Part shown: positions 22,465 to 35,243 of the stretch, piece after piece
How the letters are laid out: every line of letters starts with the position of its first letter
How positions within the stretch are numbered: position 1 is the stretch's first letter
Assembly (NCBI GenBank): GCA_029962745.1
Contig: CM057165.1
Coordinates: 21,506,355-21,570,354 of the forward strand
Length of the DNA stretch: 64,000 nucleotides
DNA from: Echinometra lucunter
Lineage: Eukaryota; Echinodermata; Echinoidea; Camarodonta; Echinometridae
Direction: 5' to 3'
Program-made: the position numbers and the translations under genes
The notes under the pieces: generated by a model
The model's input: only the letters and a program-made list of their open reading frames with translations
What the model was told of the DNA's origin: nothing
The model's database searches: none

Positions 22465-22642
22465 ATGGGGTGTTGCAAGAAAGTTGCTATCAATTACAAA
22501 TAATTGCTAATTTTGACACAACCATTCTGATTGGCTTAGGGTCTGCCCTTTTAAGAAGACATGCATGCAACAATGATTTTGATTGGCCAGTGACAATCAG
22601 TTGCAACTTACAATCGATTGCAACTTTCTTGCAACACCCCAT
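22465..22642. mobile_element. MITE with ends ATGGGGTGTTGCAAGAAAG, copy 1
   Basis: 178 bp with about 25-bp terminal inverted repeats (ATGGGGTGTTGCAAGAAAG ... CTTTCTTGCAACACCCCAT). Very similar to 49557-49733. Confidence 0.8.
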
Positions 22643-24031
22643 TAGAGATATTGATTCATAATACTGGATATTAGCGTAGAATTTCTCATATAATCACGAG
22701 AAAAAAAAGACGTCTTAATTGTTTGTAAATGATTATCTGAAAGATCAAATAATGTAATATCATAATGAAATATAGATCTTTTTTATACCTTGATTATGAA
22801 ATAGTGCATGTGAAATGTTTTATTATGAAATAATGTCACTGAGACAAGTACTAGTTCAACATGTATGTGTTTTCATATTTGTGACTTTAATATTCGTATA
22901 CCTCATAAATTATACATTTATTATATCTTCAAGCTAAATAGTTTGTATTGTCACGTGATTGTAAAGATTTTTTTTAAAAAGACAGAATTATTCAATATGC
23001 TATATACAATTATAGGTTGTGAAAATAATTATGAAGAAATAAAAGCTGAGAGATATAGGGGATATCCCTCAAAGCAGGGAGACAAAATGGCAATTATGAG
23101 AAATAGAAAATGTCTTGGATTCAATATACATGTAGTTTAAATTTGATTTGATTTGATTTGATTTTTTAGAAATACATTTACAAGTACTCACAGAAGAGAG
23201 AGACAGAGAGACAGAAGCGGGCAGGGAAGGAGAGAGGGAGATAGGCAAACGGAAACAAAGAGATAGAACCAGGGATACAGGTAGCCAGAAGCAGACAATT
23301 AGACATACAGAAAGAGAGAGGGACGGAGAGAGCGAGAAAGAAAGTGAGTGATAGAGAGAATTTTTCACTTAAAAAGTAATAGATGTTAAAAGTAAAGATT
23401 CCTTTTTATTTTTTTTTAGTTTTTGAATATTCATTATTATTTTTAGTTTATTACTGAGTCTGACTGAACGATATCAAGAATCCCGATATTTGCTGTAAAC
23501 ATCATGGTAGCATATTTCTTACTGATTACGAGTTGTCAAGACAAAAACAGTCGTCAAATATTACATCAACTATACCAGTATTTTCCAAAAACTGTATCCG
23601 GTTATCTTTCACTGAGTAAAACCAAAAGAAATCAGTGGAATTATCTAACTAGCACGTTCTCGTCTATGATACATCATTTGATTTCAAATGATGCACACCA
23701 CACTGACAGAAAATACAATGCCGTAAGATATCTTTAGCATGGGAATCGATCGATAAAGCAAGTGGCGTAGATTTAGGGGGCATGGACATGGGGGGCATAG
23801 GTTGCCCTTCCCCAATCGCCTAGTGGGGAGAGGGGGGGGGGAGGGAGAGGTAGACACATGGTAGAGGGAAACAGAATGTGAAAATAAATCCTTATGACCT
23901 CGATACCCTCCTTGTAATCAGTTGCCTCATAAGTTTGCATTTCATCTATTCAAGTAACAGGAGAGTGACAAATTTATTCTTTTCACATTGGCGCTGTTCC
24001 TCACGTACCTCTCTTAATTCTCTTGTCTACT

Positions 24032-24132
24032 TTTATTATTATCATCATCATCATCATCATTATTATTATTGTTATTATATTTATTATTATCATTGTTGTT
24101 ATTATTATTATCATTATTATTATTATTATTAT

Positions 24133-24179
<47 letters not shown>

Positions 24180-24198
24180 TTGTTATTATTATTATTAC
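24032..24198. repeat. Compound trinucleotide repeat (ATT/ATC/AGT)
   Basis: ATT and ATC units pass into about sixteen AGT units and back to ATT. All homopolymeric ORFs here (poly-Ile, Ser, Val) are artefacts of this tract. Confidence 0.95.
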
Positions 24199-26136
24199 AT
24201 GTATTAAATATTAATCACTGTGATCCTTGGGTCTCTCCTCCCCCCGATATAACTAATTACAACTTTGTGTGAATACTTGATAATGGAAGCATTTTATTCT
24301 TAGGGTTCAAAGTTTCAAGATTACGATGATATAAAAAGTTCATTATGTTATAATTTGCAATGAATGTATACTTTGAGAGAGTAGTAACACCTCCCCCCCC
24401 CCCCTTCCCAGAGATCAGTGCCCCAGCCATGGTTGGATCCTCGCTACACCACTGCTCTGTGTTGAGACCGTTTTATTCTGCGACCCACTTGCCAAAATGT
24501 TTCCCACGCTCAGTTAGAATTGGTTTCCCTTTTTTTCTGTGAGTATCATTATCTTCTTACTTTATCCACGACCAGCGATTGTCTGTTCTTTATCACAGGC
24601 CTTTAGTACAGGTAGAAAGCAGCAATAGGGGTAAAGCTGGAGAGAACACGGAAGTGGGAGGGGGCGGATAAAGATGTAAAACATTTGCCTAGTATTTGGA
24701 TATAGAGATAGATAAGGAAAACTAATTTAAGAAATATGAAATAAAAATATTTATAGTAATACATTCGTCGTTTCAGTTTAAGTGCACAAACTCTGTGTTA
24801 CGTGGCTTTATAATAATGAAAATTATAACAATAACGATGATGATGATGATAATAATAATGATAATTATCATAATTATTAGCATTAAAATTTCGCTTGTTA
24901 CATAATGTTTCAAAGCATTGTACAATACCATTATGGATTATAATGCATTGGATTTTGGAAATGAAGAAAGCGAATGTTTTGGAATCTTTAAAGTTGAATC
25001 TGATTTTATTAGATTTAGTACAGTTAATTTTGTTTGATTTAATTAATTTCTTTAATCATAAATGAATACCTTTCCAAAGTCATAATTCATATCATGCAAC
25101 TTATGTGAGACGAGGACTGTTAGAAATATCTTAATGCTGTTTGAATCTATAGAATATGACAGAGCATCGATTTAGTTTTAACAAATCCTTTATATAATAA
25201 TGACGTTTATTTTCAACAAGATGATTATACGTGTTATAAGATTAATAATTGATAGCAATAAGCATATAGGTGGAAATGTGTGTTGAGAGGGAACGACCCA
25301 AAAAAGTGTCCCAGGCTCTTTTGGGGTTACTTTTTATACTCATGAATTTTATGTCAAAACAACAAAAAGGGGGCGTCCACTAGGATTTCTGCCCATCACA
25401 ATAAGTGTTAAATTTCATTTATCTTTTTTTTAAATCACGCACTTTACTTTACCAATGATCGCTAAACCAGTTTTACTCTCGTGATGGATAAAAAAAAAAC
25501 CTTCTGAGAATGGAGAAGGGAGGGAAAATAGCGCCCCTATCCCTATAATATTCTATGTACCTGACATGAACATTGTTTTGTAATATTTTTAGCCCTCCAC
25601 AGGCTATTTCATTACTCATAAATCACCCGCTTTACATATCAAAACATAATCATAATTATTCTCTTTTGGCAACATGATATGAAAACATTACTTTTTTTCT
25701 CACATTTCTTCAGACAAATAACGATAGAAGCATAAGCCATTTTTTTTTTTTATTAAACTTGTAAAAAATTTCCGGAAATAGTGTAGCTATATTTCTCGTC
25801 CTCATAGTATTGACATAAATTATACCAATTTGCCTTTCTTCTCGGTCAGTGACGAGTGTCGCAGTCTTTTCCAGAGAGTGGTGCGTTTTGACCTGTTTGA
25901 TGTATATTCGGTTCCAACTTTGTGTTATTGGCAAGTGCACTATCCAAAAAATATGTCGATTTTTGGCATACACTGCGAGCTGTTCATTTCTCCTGCAATT
26001 GACTTTACACCTTCTCACTTGTATCGCTGGTTTCAAATAATAATAATAATAATAAAGATTGATTTATGAAGCGCGTAAATCAATGACTTGCAATTTCTGT
26101 GGAAAGTAATGTACTTGATATTGTTTCCCATTTCCA

Positions 26137-26423
26137 CTCGAGTGACACTATGAACATGGCGGACAAAGAAAGCGGACAAAATAAACAAGCTCTCATTCTA
26201 CCCTTCACAATGGTTCTGGTAGTCAAAAGAAAATCCTTTCATTGCTATTGTCTAAAATATGTGGAACAGGTGTCACATGCATATTCACGTGGAACTACAT
26301 GATTAAACGTAATAGCTGTGAAGGGATGTTCTTTTGACTACCAGAACCATTGTGAAGGGTAGAATGAGAGGTTGTTTATTTTGTCCGCTTTCTTTGTCTG
26401 TCATGTTCATAGTGTGATGCGAG
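26137..26423. repeat. Near-perfect 287-bp inverted repeat
   Basis: Arms of about 95-110 bp: CTATGAACATGGCGGACAAA on the left against its near-exact complement ending TGTTCATAGTGTGATGCGAG on the right. Only scattered differences are seen, so it is either young or maintained. The spacer is about 70-90 bp. Confidence 0.82.
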
Positions 26424-27805
26424 CCCTGAATTATCCAGAAATCATATATATATGTGGGTGGAAGAGTGTTTCAAACTTGCTAGTGTTGAATGGATTGATA
26501 TAGTATTTTCCCTTAGATTTTGATTTCAAACCATTTTACTGCAATCTTAGTCATATGTTTTCTTTCGATAGTATCATGCTACTTCTGAGGGGGGGGGGGG
26601 GTGGCAAGATTTTTTAAAAACTGATTTTGTTTTCAAGCCAGCTAAAAATGGATAAAGAGGGGCATAAGTTTGTTCCTACATACGCTGAATACATGTAGGT
26701 CTCCGTCTTTCTGAAATATATGTCAATGCATAATTTTCTTACTCTTCGTCATCACTGACCTGGGCGTTAGTCAAATTTATCTGCATTTGTTTAAATTTGA
26801 TAGTAGGGTACACTGTCAAATATTCGTTTTAAGTCCCGTCAAACATTTTTCAAAGGTTTTCAATGTATATTACAAAAATACAGCAAAATATGGGAGGCAT
26901 GTGAACAACCTAGTATTACATTATAATCATTAAGCCTCTTATACCTGTAAGCTATGCAGAAATACGTGTACAAAAATGACTCTTAACAAGAAGACAAAGT
27001 GTTCCGAAAGCTTTGGCATGAATTTTTGTGTATTCCGCAAATCAGTATCCGGAAAACCTAAAACTATAGCCTTATTCCTGCCTGTACTAAGGGACAGAGG
27101 GGGGCAAATGCCCACATCTTCATCTTTCAAGCAGGAGCAATCATATGATTTTTGTCCTCACCCACCCCCTCCCCCTCACCCTCACCCGCCCTCCCAATAA
27201 AGAAAAAATAGATCTTATAATTTGGGATTACAAGAATCAAAGTGAGTTAAAACAAATTTTTCACAACTTTAGAAATACGGCTTTGGGAATACCGGCTAGT
27301 CCTTTCTGGGCAGTAAGTGTTTTTAGGGGGAGGGGGGGGGGGGATTGTCGGAACAATTCCATAAGTAGTAGCGTTACATGTTACATTTCATTTTGCCTTT
27401 GACTTCATGAAAAGAAAACTTTTGCATGTTTCTTCTCTATGATTAATATTGTTTCAAGAATTATACGATTAATTCTAATTTTTTTTTTTTTAATTGGGCA
27501 ATGCTTGCAACCACAGCCGCGACTCAAATTTTCGTTTAGTAAGTTAACAAAAAAAAAGAACATTAAAATTTAAGGGTCATCTTTGGTGCGCCATTATACA
27601 CGCTAATCAGGAAATGAAATATCTTCAGTTATTTTCTAGTTTTCGTCTTTGTTCTGGTGATTAAATTTATCATTTGACCCTTCGATTTAGTAACATAAAA
27701 ATGAGTAACATTACAGTTATTAACATTACACTTTGTCTAGTCATAAAACATGGACGAAATATTGATTTCATAATTTGATAAAATGTCTAATTGTGAAATT
27801 GCCCA

Positions 27806-28093
27806 TTACGCATTTTTTCTATATCGAATTGCTAGTGCACTGCACTTGAATATGGGATATAATTTGTTACCTCGCAATGGCACATTACTGTAATTCTGAC
27901 AGAAAGCGATACAGTTGGACCCGTTGGAGCATGCTGTACAAAGCCCACCGTGATGGTCCACCGTTCATCGCCCGTGGCTTTTGTTCGGAACAATGCCGTC
28001 GCAATTAACATAGTTCTGCCATGGGCATTGTCCATGGATAGCCCCGCTGTCCTTCTGTGCAAATGACCTTCCTTTTAGACATCTCTTGTCCAT
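27806..28093 (-). pseudogene. Broken cysteine-rich reading frame, unidentified
   Basis: From an ATG at 28093 the minus strand reads 95 codons with nine cysteines (C-P-W-Q-N-Y-V-N-C, L-C-T-A-C-S-N-G-S-N-C-I-A-F-C). The frame is interrupted once by TGA at 27965-27967 within CGATGA, which one CpG transition from CGACGA would explain. An acceptor-like TTTGCACAG and a donor-like CGAG|gtaaca lie inside, so it could be a decayed exon. I recognise no family. It may also be chance. Confidence 0.2.
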
Positions 28094-28666
28094 TGTCTTC
28101 TCTCTTCCGTTCTAACGGAGGATTATCACTCGTCAAGCGTTTGTTTGAAGGTTTAGCAGATGGGTGTTAAAATTGCGGGCACACAGACCCTGCAGACTGA
28201 AACCCTTCTTATTGTCAAGGGTGCCCTTACATGTCAACTCAATGAGAGAGATAAGTACTGCTAATTAAAAGTGGAAAATGATATTTTGTGAGCTTTCCAT
28301 ATCGTTTTAAAATCATCATTATCACACTTATTATTACTCCACTGTAGCAATATCAACATGCTTAATATGACCCCCACCCCCACCATTGGTTTGTAATGGT
28401 GTTTAAACTTTGGACCAAAATTTATACAAGTATGTTGTGCAATTTAACCATATTTGTTTGCATTGCATTTTATTGCTTGCAATTCTCTGCAAGATCTCTT
28501 CTTACAAATGATCTTGTAATGCAAAATAATTTCTATTGACGATATAATAATGAATTCACTACAATTTCTTCGTAGCAGAAAATTTGCCAAAAGAGTACTC
28601 AATTTTACATAATGCATTATTGTAGTAACTTGGGATATAGATACACACTGAATTTGGTGACTGTAT

Positions 28667-28667
<1 letters not shown>

Positions 28668-28746
<79 letters not shown>

Positions 28747-28970
28747 TATAATGATAGTTGGTTCTTGTATAGCGATCATGTCAATCAGAATTGACGCCCC
28801 TGGCTCTCCACTGTTATTACCCCGGCTTTAGCAAGGCAGCCATTAAGGCGCTCTAGCATTTCAAGGAAATTCTTCCTACCGGGCACCCATTTACTACACC
28901 TGGGTCGAGAGTGGCAAATTGTAGATTAATGTCTTGTCAAAGGACACTGGCAAGAACTTTGCTGGGGTTT
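28668..28970. repeat. (AAT)n tract joined to a dispersed repeat
   Basis: A 79-bp (AAT)n run is followed by a single-copy-looking block (ACACCTGGGTCGAGAGTGGC, CTTGTCAAAGGACACTGGC) of the type seen at LINE/SINE ends. A similar junction of (AAT)n with a TTTATGAAGCGCG block is at 26039-26075. This suggests a retroposon tail in minus orientation, but the family cannot be named from here. Confidence 0.4.
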
Positions 28971-29199
28971 AGTTGGAAATTTTGTTCACGAATTATCATT
29001 TTTTCGGGGGGGGGGGGGTGCGAGGTTTTCTACCAACGCACACAAACATCTTGAACTTGACTAAAATCAATTCATTGATTGCCCCTTATTATTACACTCG
29101 TAGTAAGAATACAAAACATGTTTGCTATACATTTTTCTACGGCGTACATTATTGATTTGTGTATTTTCTTGAAGGTGTTATGACATAAACACCCTCGTG

Positions 29200-29382
29200 A
29201 GAAAGAGAGGGAGTGAGGGAGAGTGAGGAAGAGTGAGGGAGAGTGAGGGAGCGAGGGGGAGAGAGGGGGAGAGAGGGGGAGAGAGGGGGAGAGTGAGGGA
29301 GAGTGAGGGAGAGTGGGGAGAGAGGAGGAGAGAGGGGGAGAGTGAGGGAGAGTGAGGGAGAGTGAGGGAGAGTGAGGGGAAT
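29200..29382. repeat. GAGAGTGAGG-type purine minisatellite
   Basis: Units GAGAGTGAGGGA and GAGAGGGG alternate over about 180 bp. The strand asymmetry is total (purines on the plus strand). Confidence 0.9.
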
Positions 29383-31329
29383 ATATTGTGCAATTAGTAA
29401 ACCCATTTACTGGCGTAGCCATGACATGTTAGTATTATTATCATCGTTATTATCATCACATTAATTTGAAACCGACTAGGTAGTACGGAATGATAATTTT
29501 AGATGCTTTGTACATCACTTACTTGCGTGATCCCAAGGGATTTTTTCATAACCTTAAACATGTTATAAGTTACTCTTTACCTTTTGAAAACGATGAAAAA
29601 CATCTCGATAGGCTCGAAATATTAAAGCAAAGTTCAAAATTGGGGATGATGACTGTCATTTGTCATTCCTTTCATAGGAAGAATGGTGAAGAATTGATTG
29701 ATGTCATGTTTATTCGTATACCGTAGAGCCCTATAATGTTTCCCTAATTATATGTCTATTATTCTCCTAATAGCTTTCTTTTACATCTAAAATGATGAGT
29801 AATATCCCAGTTATGTTGCTCAATCGAACAATATCGATAGTACTGCTGATTTATGTTTTTAGTATTTACAAGTAACCCCAGATCCCGGAAGTTCACCGCT
29901 CCATGATCAAGGACGTGAAATTCCCACGGTAAAACGGTCATAAAGTCTATGTCAACCGAACATTGTCTATATACCTGCCCAAATAAAAGTCTAGATATAC
30001 GGGGAATTACGTAGGTGTTCAGGAATATACTCTGTTATTAGCTTGGTTAGTGCAGAAGGATGGAGGCACAATTCCGAAAAGTTACACAAAATTAATATAC
30101 CATGAGACTTTTTCAGTTGTTGTGTACTTATGACATGCCAGTAGGGTTAAAAAAGGTGAAAACAAGGGTGCCCCGCCTCCCCAAGTCCGCCACAGTCTGT
30201 GCTAGCGATTTGAAGAAGAACAAAACAAACATGCTGCAAAGTTCTCACGGTAGGCCATTAAATCGGTCGTAAAACCTCTGTCATCCTATTGTCATGATTG
30301 TCGCTTAATTTAACAGTCAAAAGAAGGTATCTTTATCACAGGTAGGTTGACGAGGACAGTATTACGCACCGAAAAGGACAGTTTCAATCAGTTGGGGGGG
30401 GATGAGTTTTTTTTGTTTTGTTTTGTTTTGTTTTTAGTGAGACGCTGACACTTCCCAATTTCCAAAACAAAGGATTCACAGGAGGTGACATTCATTTTTC
30501 AAAACTTTTGAGAAGCCAACTTTCTTCTTCTTTTTTTAAGCGGGCACCACCAGCTTGTGACTGCAGGGCATTCAAGTGGCGGACTGGAATTAGAGGGTTT
30601 TGAAGGTTGTCCCCATCATAGGCTGTACAATATTTTGACTGGAGGTCTGGTCACTATGAGTTATGAGGGGCGGTTGATTAAGGTTTTTATTAGGCTGATC
30701 ACATGAAAATTCAGTCCCGGTCTGTCCCCGCACTTGTACCCCCCCCCCCCCCATATGGGCCGCTATTTGAGGGATTTGGAGAACCAAAAAAAAAAAACCA
30801 AAAAGAAAGAAAGAAAGAAAACAAACATGCTTCGAGAAATTCTCACCATAAACCATAAATTCTTAATGAAGTCCTTGCATGTCATCATAATGTAATATGG
30901 TTACCCGATGTAAAGTCTCTTTATTTACATGATTTATGCAGATAGAATTCCGGTAATAAGAAAATGGACAGTGCCGATGATCTGAAGAAGGCTATTTTTT
31001 AATGCTTGTACTTTTACATTCCAGTACTTTGCGACTCTTCACCATGTTGATCAAGGCGATCTCGATTTCCCCGGCCAGGATCTACGCGAGAAGAAAAGCT
31101 ACAGTGAATTGAATTATTCGATGATACATGTATATTCTTTTTGACCTCTTGAGTCTCTTGTAACTATAAGTGAGAATCAAAAGTGCCAATGTACACAAAG
31201 TTATTCATGTAAGAAGGAATATGGACGAAATATTGGAAACACTTATGATGAATATTGTGTGTTAGCAGATAACCCAAAGCAGTTGTCAGGCAAAGAGAGT
31301 TTAGATAATATTTTACCTTTAAAATGTTC

Positions 31330-31565
31330 GGAAATATGGGGTGATTGTCCGGGGTAATTGCCCTAAGGGACTATTGTCCTGTGACTGTTCTTCGGATAAT
31401 TGCCCTGGGGATGGTATACTTTCGGGGGGGGGGGGGGGGATAATCGTCCCATAATTTTCCCGAGGAGTAGTTGCCCGAGAGTTATTAATCCTTAGGGTAA
31501 TTGTCCAGTGGTTAGTTGTCCGGGGGAAGTTGTACGGAGGTATAATTCTCCAGATTGCTTGTTAT
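31330..31565. repeat. Minisatellite of about 20 bp (GGTAATTGTCC core)
   Basis: About a dozen diverged units such as GGGGTAATTGCCCTAAGGG and GGGTAATTGTCCAGTGG, interrupted by a poly-G tract at about 31424-31439. Confidence 0.6.
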
Positions 31566-32890
31566 TTGGACACGATTGTCAACTGATTGTGTGCATTATG
31601 CCTGTCTAAACTGCTATGTGAAGGGACTTGCTAGAAGTAAAAAAAAAAATCTGGCAGACTGTAAGTTTCTACGATCAACAAAATGAATAAATACGAAAAA
31701 AAAAAAAAACCACCCCCAAAACAAGAGTGCATTTTCAGATTTTCAGGACAATTTTGCTCAACGTGTCTCGACATGTCTGTAGCCTGATCTGTGATCAGCA
31801 TAACACATGGCTAGAGAGATGCATGTGGATATCATACCCAGGGAGACTCTCCTCAATTCCTCAAGTTTTTCGATCTCTTTCCCTAGGTGAGGTTCTCACG
31901 TTTTATGGAAGGGACATGTAGCTGGTTCACCGCTGCCAAGGGAGCAACTTGCTCCGGTAAAGTTCACCGTGTCGGACAATTGGGCTAGGCCAACCGGGTG
32001 CTCCTTGGCAAAAACAAATTAAAGGGATAGTCCCTTTGTATATCCAACTATATTTCAAACAGTGAGACCTCATGGTAAGACCTTTCAAAAGAACACGAAA
32101 TGGAGCCTTTATAAGCAGCTGGCCTTTAAGTGCAGGTAACTTAAATAAAAAGAAACATTCTTCAGTGAGCTTTTAGAGAATCGAAGTGAGAAGTGGCCTC
32201 TTTCTCTGTGCGTGGCCGGTGTTCAGGAATTTGTGGGAGGGATGATCAAGACGGGAAGCAAGAAATTTTGGCTCCACAATGATATTCAGTTCAATTCAAT
32301 GCAAATATGATTGTTGAAATAAAATCGTGACATAGTAGGATTATCATCAAAACAAAACATAACAGAAGAATGTAAAATTGTAACAAACTTCAACAAAGCA
32401 AGAGCACATTACATTACAGCGGTACAGAGTTGTAAATATCAGACAATACTCTACAGATCTGTTGCTATCCATATAGCAGCCAGAAGTTCAGAAGAAAACA
32501 TAGTAGAAGTAAGTTGAATAATCAAAGTCTCGACAAAACGGAGAAAAATTCTTTTAAAACAAATCATATTTCATTATGTCAGATTATACTCTACTATACT
32601 CTTTAAAGAAACACGTGATCTGTGCATGGGCGTTTAGCGTGGAATTGGATGGGATGGGGTAGGCTTATTATTTTACAAGTCGAATGAGATGCTAGCTGCG
32701 CGGCGTAGTTACAGGAAAATTTAGACTCAGGGAGCTAGGTAAGACATTCCGATTTCCATCTACCTATAAAGATAAGTGGTCCTTTTTTGAAAACTACAAT
32801 AAACAATAAGAGACTTTCTGTTATCATTCTTCTACCTGCATTATTCCGGTAAAATCCCAACTGGGTATACCTAAACGTGATAATCAATAG

Positions 32891-33277
32891 CAGTGGCGGC
32901 GATTTCATGTCACGAGTGGGGGGGGGGGGGGGGGGGGGGAGGACGGAAACCCGGAAAGCCTCCGCCGAAAATATGTTTCGAAAAGTGAGAGGGGGATATT
33001 CGTTATTATGCGAGCGAGCGAAGCAAGCGAGTTAAAAATAACGGCAAAAATAATGAGAGAAGCCTGATTTTGCTATCAAAATGCATTCTAGGCCTATGAA
33101 ATATTTAAGTGGTTGGCCTAAATTTGATCACCTGACTCAAGATAGAAAAATAATATAGTAAGCTTTAAAATTCGAGGGGGGCTGGACGATCCCCCAGAAA
33201 AAAATTGAGGGGGTGGGGGACATGTCCCCCCCCCTCGATTTTTTTCTTCCCCCCCCCCCCCCGGATCTCCGCCTATG
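32891..33277. mobile_element. hAT-type MITE with perfect 8-bp target-site duplication
   Basis: Starts CAGTGGCGGCGATTTC, ends GGATCTCCGCCTATG, and is flanked by ATCAATAG on both sides (32883-32890, 33278-33285). The interior holds poly-G and poly-C tracts and one GCGAGCGAGCGAAGCAAGCG unit also found in the repeat array at 10720-11420. Confidence 0.85.
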
Positions 33278-33751
33278 ATCAATAGGTTAGCTCAATTATT
33301 CAGCAGTATACGTCCAGGTCTACCGCTTACTGTCTCACAAAATTTTATTCCAGGAGTATACTTTCATTGCTTTGAAGAAATAATAGCAACCTTTGGACCT
33401 TTACAAAAGCATACCACTTCTTTTTATTGTGTAGCTTACATAGGTTCGTTGATTTAAAAGAATTGTTTCGTCATGTGACTGCTTGTGACAACTGACCGTG
33501 ACATCAACAGGTTTGAAACTTGTACGATTTTTTTCTTTTGTTATACAGGCCTGGGCTACCGATAAATACATCACATCAAAACAAAATAGGAGACAGTACC
33601 GTAGTAACTAGTTACCATGTTTCAACAAAATGCTTGGTGGTCACTATCCTACAACAGTCTTCTCTCACCGAATTCCCAAATACAACCCCAGGCCGCATAC
33701 AGCCCCGAATCTCAATAGACCTGTTTGCTAATTTCATGCATACTTGTTGAT

Positions 33752-34030
33752 TAGATGTTCCCCTTGACAACTACGAAGCTTGCCAGGGCTAACCCGACAT
33801 AGTAACAACTAATGTATCATTGGCGTACACAGGTCCTCATTACAGGGGGATGATTCCCCCATAGATAATGTGGTGGATGCACATACCCCCATCCCCCCCC
33901 CCACGCTATCTACGTAATGTTTGCAAACTGGATTCCATCTGTTCGGATATTCATTTTCCATTATGCACTGATTAGTTGGAAACCAAGGGTTCTTGACAGA
34001 GGCGTGCATAAATTTGAATAACATTAGAAA
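33752..34030. repeat. Dispersed repeat D, copy 2, interrupted
   Basis: Same block order as the other two copies. It is split by a 97-bp insertion (33818-33914), which accounts for its greater length. Confidence 0.68.
33818..33914. mobile_element. 97-bp insertion nested inside a dispersed repeat
   Basis: Comparison with the two other copies of the host repeat (15735-15942, 62808-62990) shows that this segment is inserted sequence. It is bordered by TAATGTAT / TAATGTTT, an 8-bp duplication with one mismatch. Its left end CATTGGCGTA and poly-C tract are like those of the hAT MITEs. Confidence 0.65.
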
Positions 34031-34222
34031 AAAGTTTATTCTAACACTAACCTCACATGAAACCTAACTGCAACTTTTCCCTGACCTACCATTTTTTAAA
34101 TGAATAATGCCTGGAAGAATTTGTCGACGGGGATTGTCGGAGAAGAGAGTCATTAGGGCTATCCTCTTTTGCATCTTTAGTTAATAATATTTCCTTTGAA
34201 AATAATAATATCCATCTTTTTA

Positions 34223-34465
34223 CAGGGGCCGCGTAAGCGGGGGTGGGGCTGCAGCCCCCACCCAAAATTTCTCGGATAAAAATGAAAAAGAAACAGAAAA
34301 GGGGGGGAACTATGAATTGTAAAACCGAATATTTAAATTGTTCATAGGCTCGCAAAACCATAAAACCCAAGGGCTTCAGGGAGCTCCGTCCTCAGGACCC
34401 GGCCTGTTTGGGTGTCAGCCCCCCCCCCCCCCCATACACACTCCATAAAAGTTCCGCAGCCCCTG
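34223..34465. mobile_element. hAT-like MITE upstream of NRARP
   Basis: Left end CAGGGGCCGCG and right end CCGCAGCCCCTG are inverted, and the interior carries poly-G and poly-C tracts. The flanks are T-rich and give no clean duplication. Confidence 0.5.
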
Positions 34466-35235
34466 TTTTTCTTCAGTATACCTCAGCATTATTAGAAACC
34501 ATATTTCTAAATTGCGCCTTAAACTTAAAGTGAATTAGTTCAGCCTCAAGAAGAAGATAATTGCCTGGCAGATTCATTCACCCTCTCTTCCTTTTTATTG
34601 AGCAGTAAGAATAATCATATCCAGCAATTTTCGTGAATACGCTTTGACCTTAGAACAAATTTCAGTCTGCCCCTTTAAGTGCAAAGTTCAGTGAAATTCA
34701 GTGAGCGCCTCCGGCCAGCAAGTCTATTGTGAACGGCATTCCTCTTTAACCAGCTATGGGAGTTTATTCCAGGGCTAAACTTCCAGTTCCACCCTGCTCT
34801 TTTTTTATTATTTTTTCCCTCTCCATCTCCTTACATTCAACCCACAAGGCAGTCCACTTTTTTTTCCTAAGCGAAGGAACAAAACTACCGAGTCTCACAC
34901 ACACGCACGCATGCACCATCTACGATGTGTAGAGTCGCTCACACACACGTACACCAGCGTATTATGCATAGGACCACGAGAAGAGGTACACAAAGGTTAG
35001 ACTAGAGCTAATATGAAGTTGCTTTCAACGCTTTGTGTGTGTGTTTGAGGCCGTGGGAGAATCGGAGGGGCTGAGCTTTTGTACATACTGCTCGTGTTAG
35101 TTCGACCGAGCGTGAATCGAGCTCGGGTCAGACTGTGGGGCAAGTCGAGCTTGCTAACTCAAAAGGAGAAGGAAAAAAAAAAAACCCTCTCAGTTAAGCG
35201 ACACAAGTTCAATGGGATGGCGAGCGTGTACGTAT

Positions 35236-35243
35236 CGTGGGAA
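35236..35243 (+). promoter_or_regulatory. Su(H)/RBPJ binding site, proximal upstream region of NRARP
   Basis: CGTGGGAA is a perfect match to the high-affinity Su(H) consensus YGTGRGAA, 556 bp upstream of the NRARP ATG. NRARP is a direct Notch target in vertebrates, so a functional site is expected here. A near match (CGTGGGAG) lies at 35052-35059. The transcription start is not determined, so the site could be in the promoter or the 5' leader. Confidence 0.6.

Larger units (their letters stand above)
20242..35000. other. Non-coding region between the MS4A-like gene and NRARP
   Basis: No supported gene. It holds a GTCCGTCC-type repeat, small MITEs, a degenerate tandem array (21835-22430), a near-perfect inverted repeat (26137-26423), compound trinucleotide tracts, a broken cysteine-rich frame (27806-28093, minus), a GAGTGAGG minisatellite and hAT-type elements. 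The last 1-2 kb probably contain NRARP regulatory DNA. Confidence 0.6.

Noticed and set aside
24023..28794. Poly-Ile, poly-Ser, poly-Val and poly-Asn frames
   Set aside because: Translations of ATT/AGT/AAT repeats.
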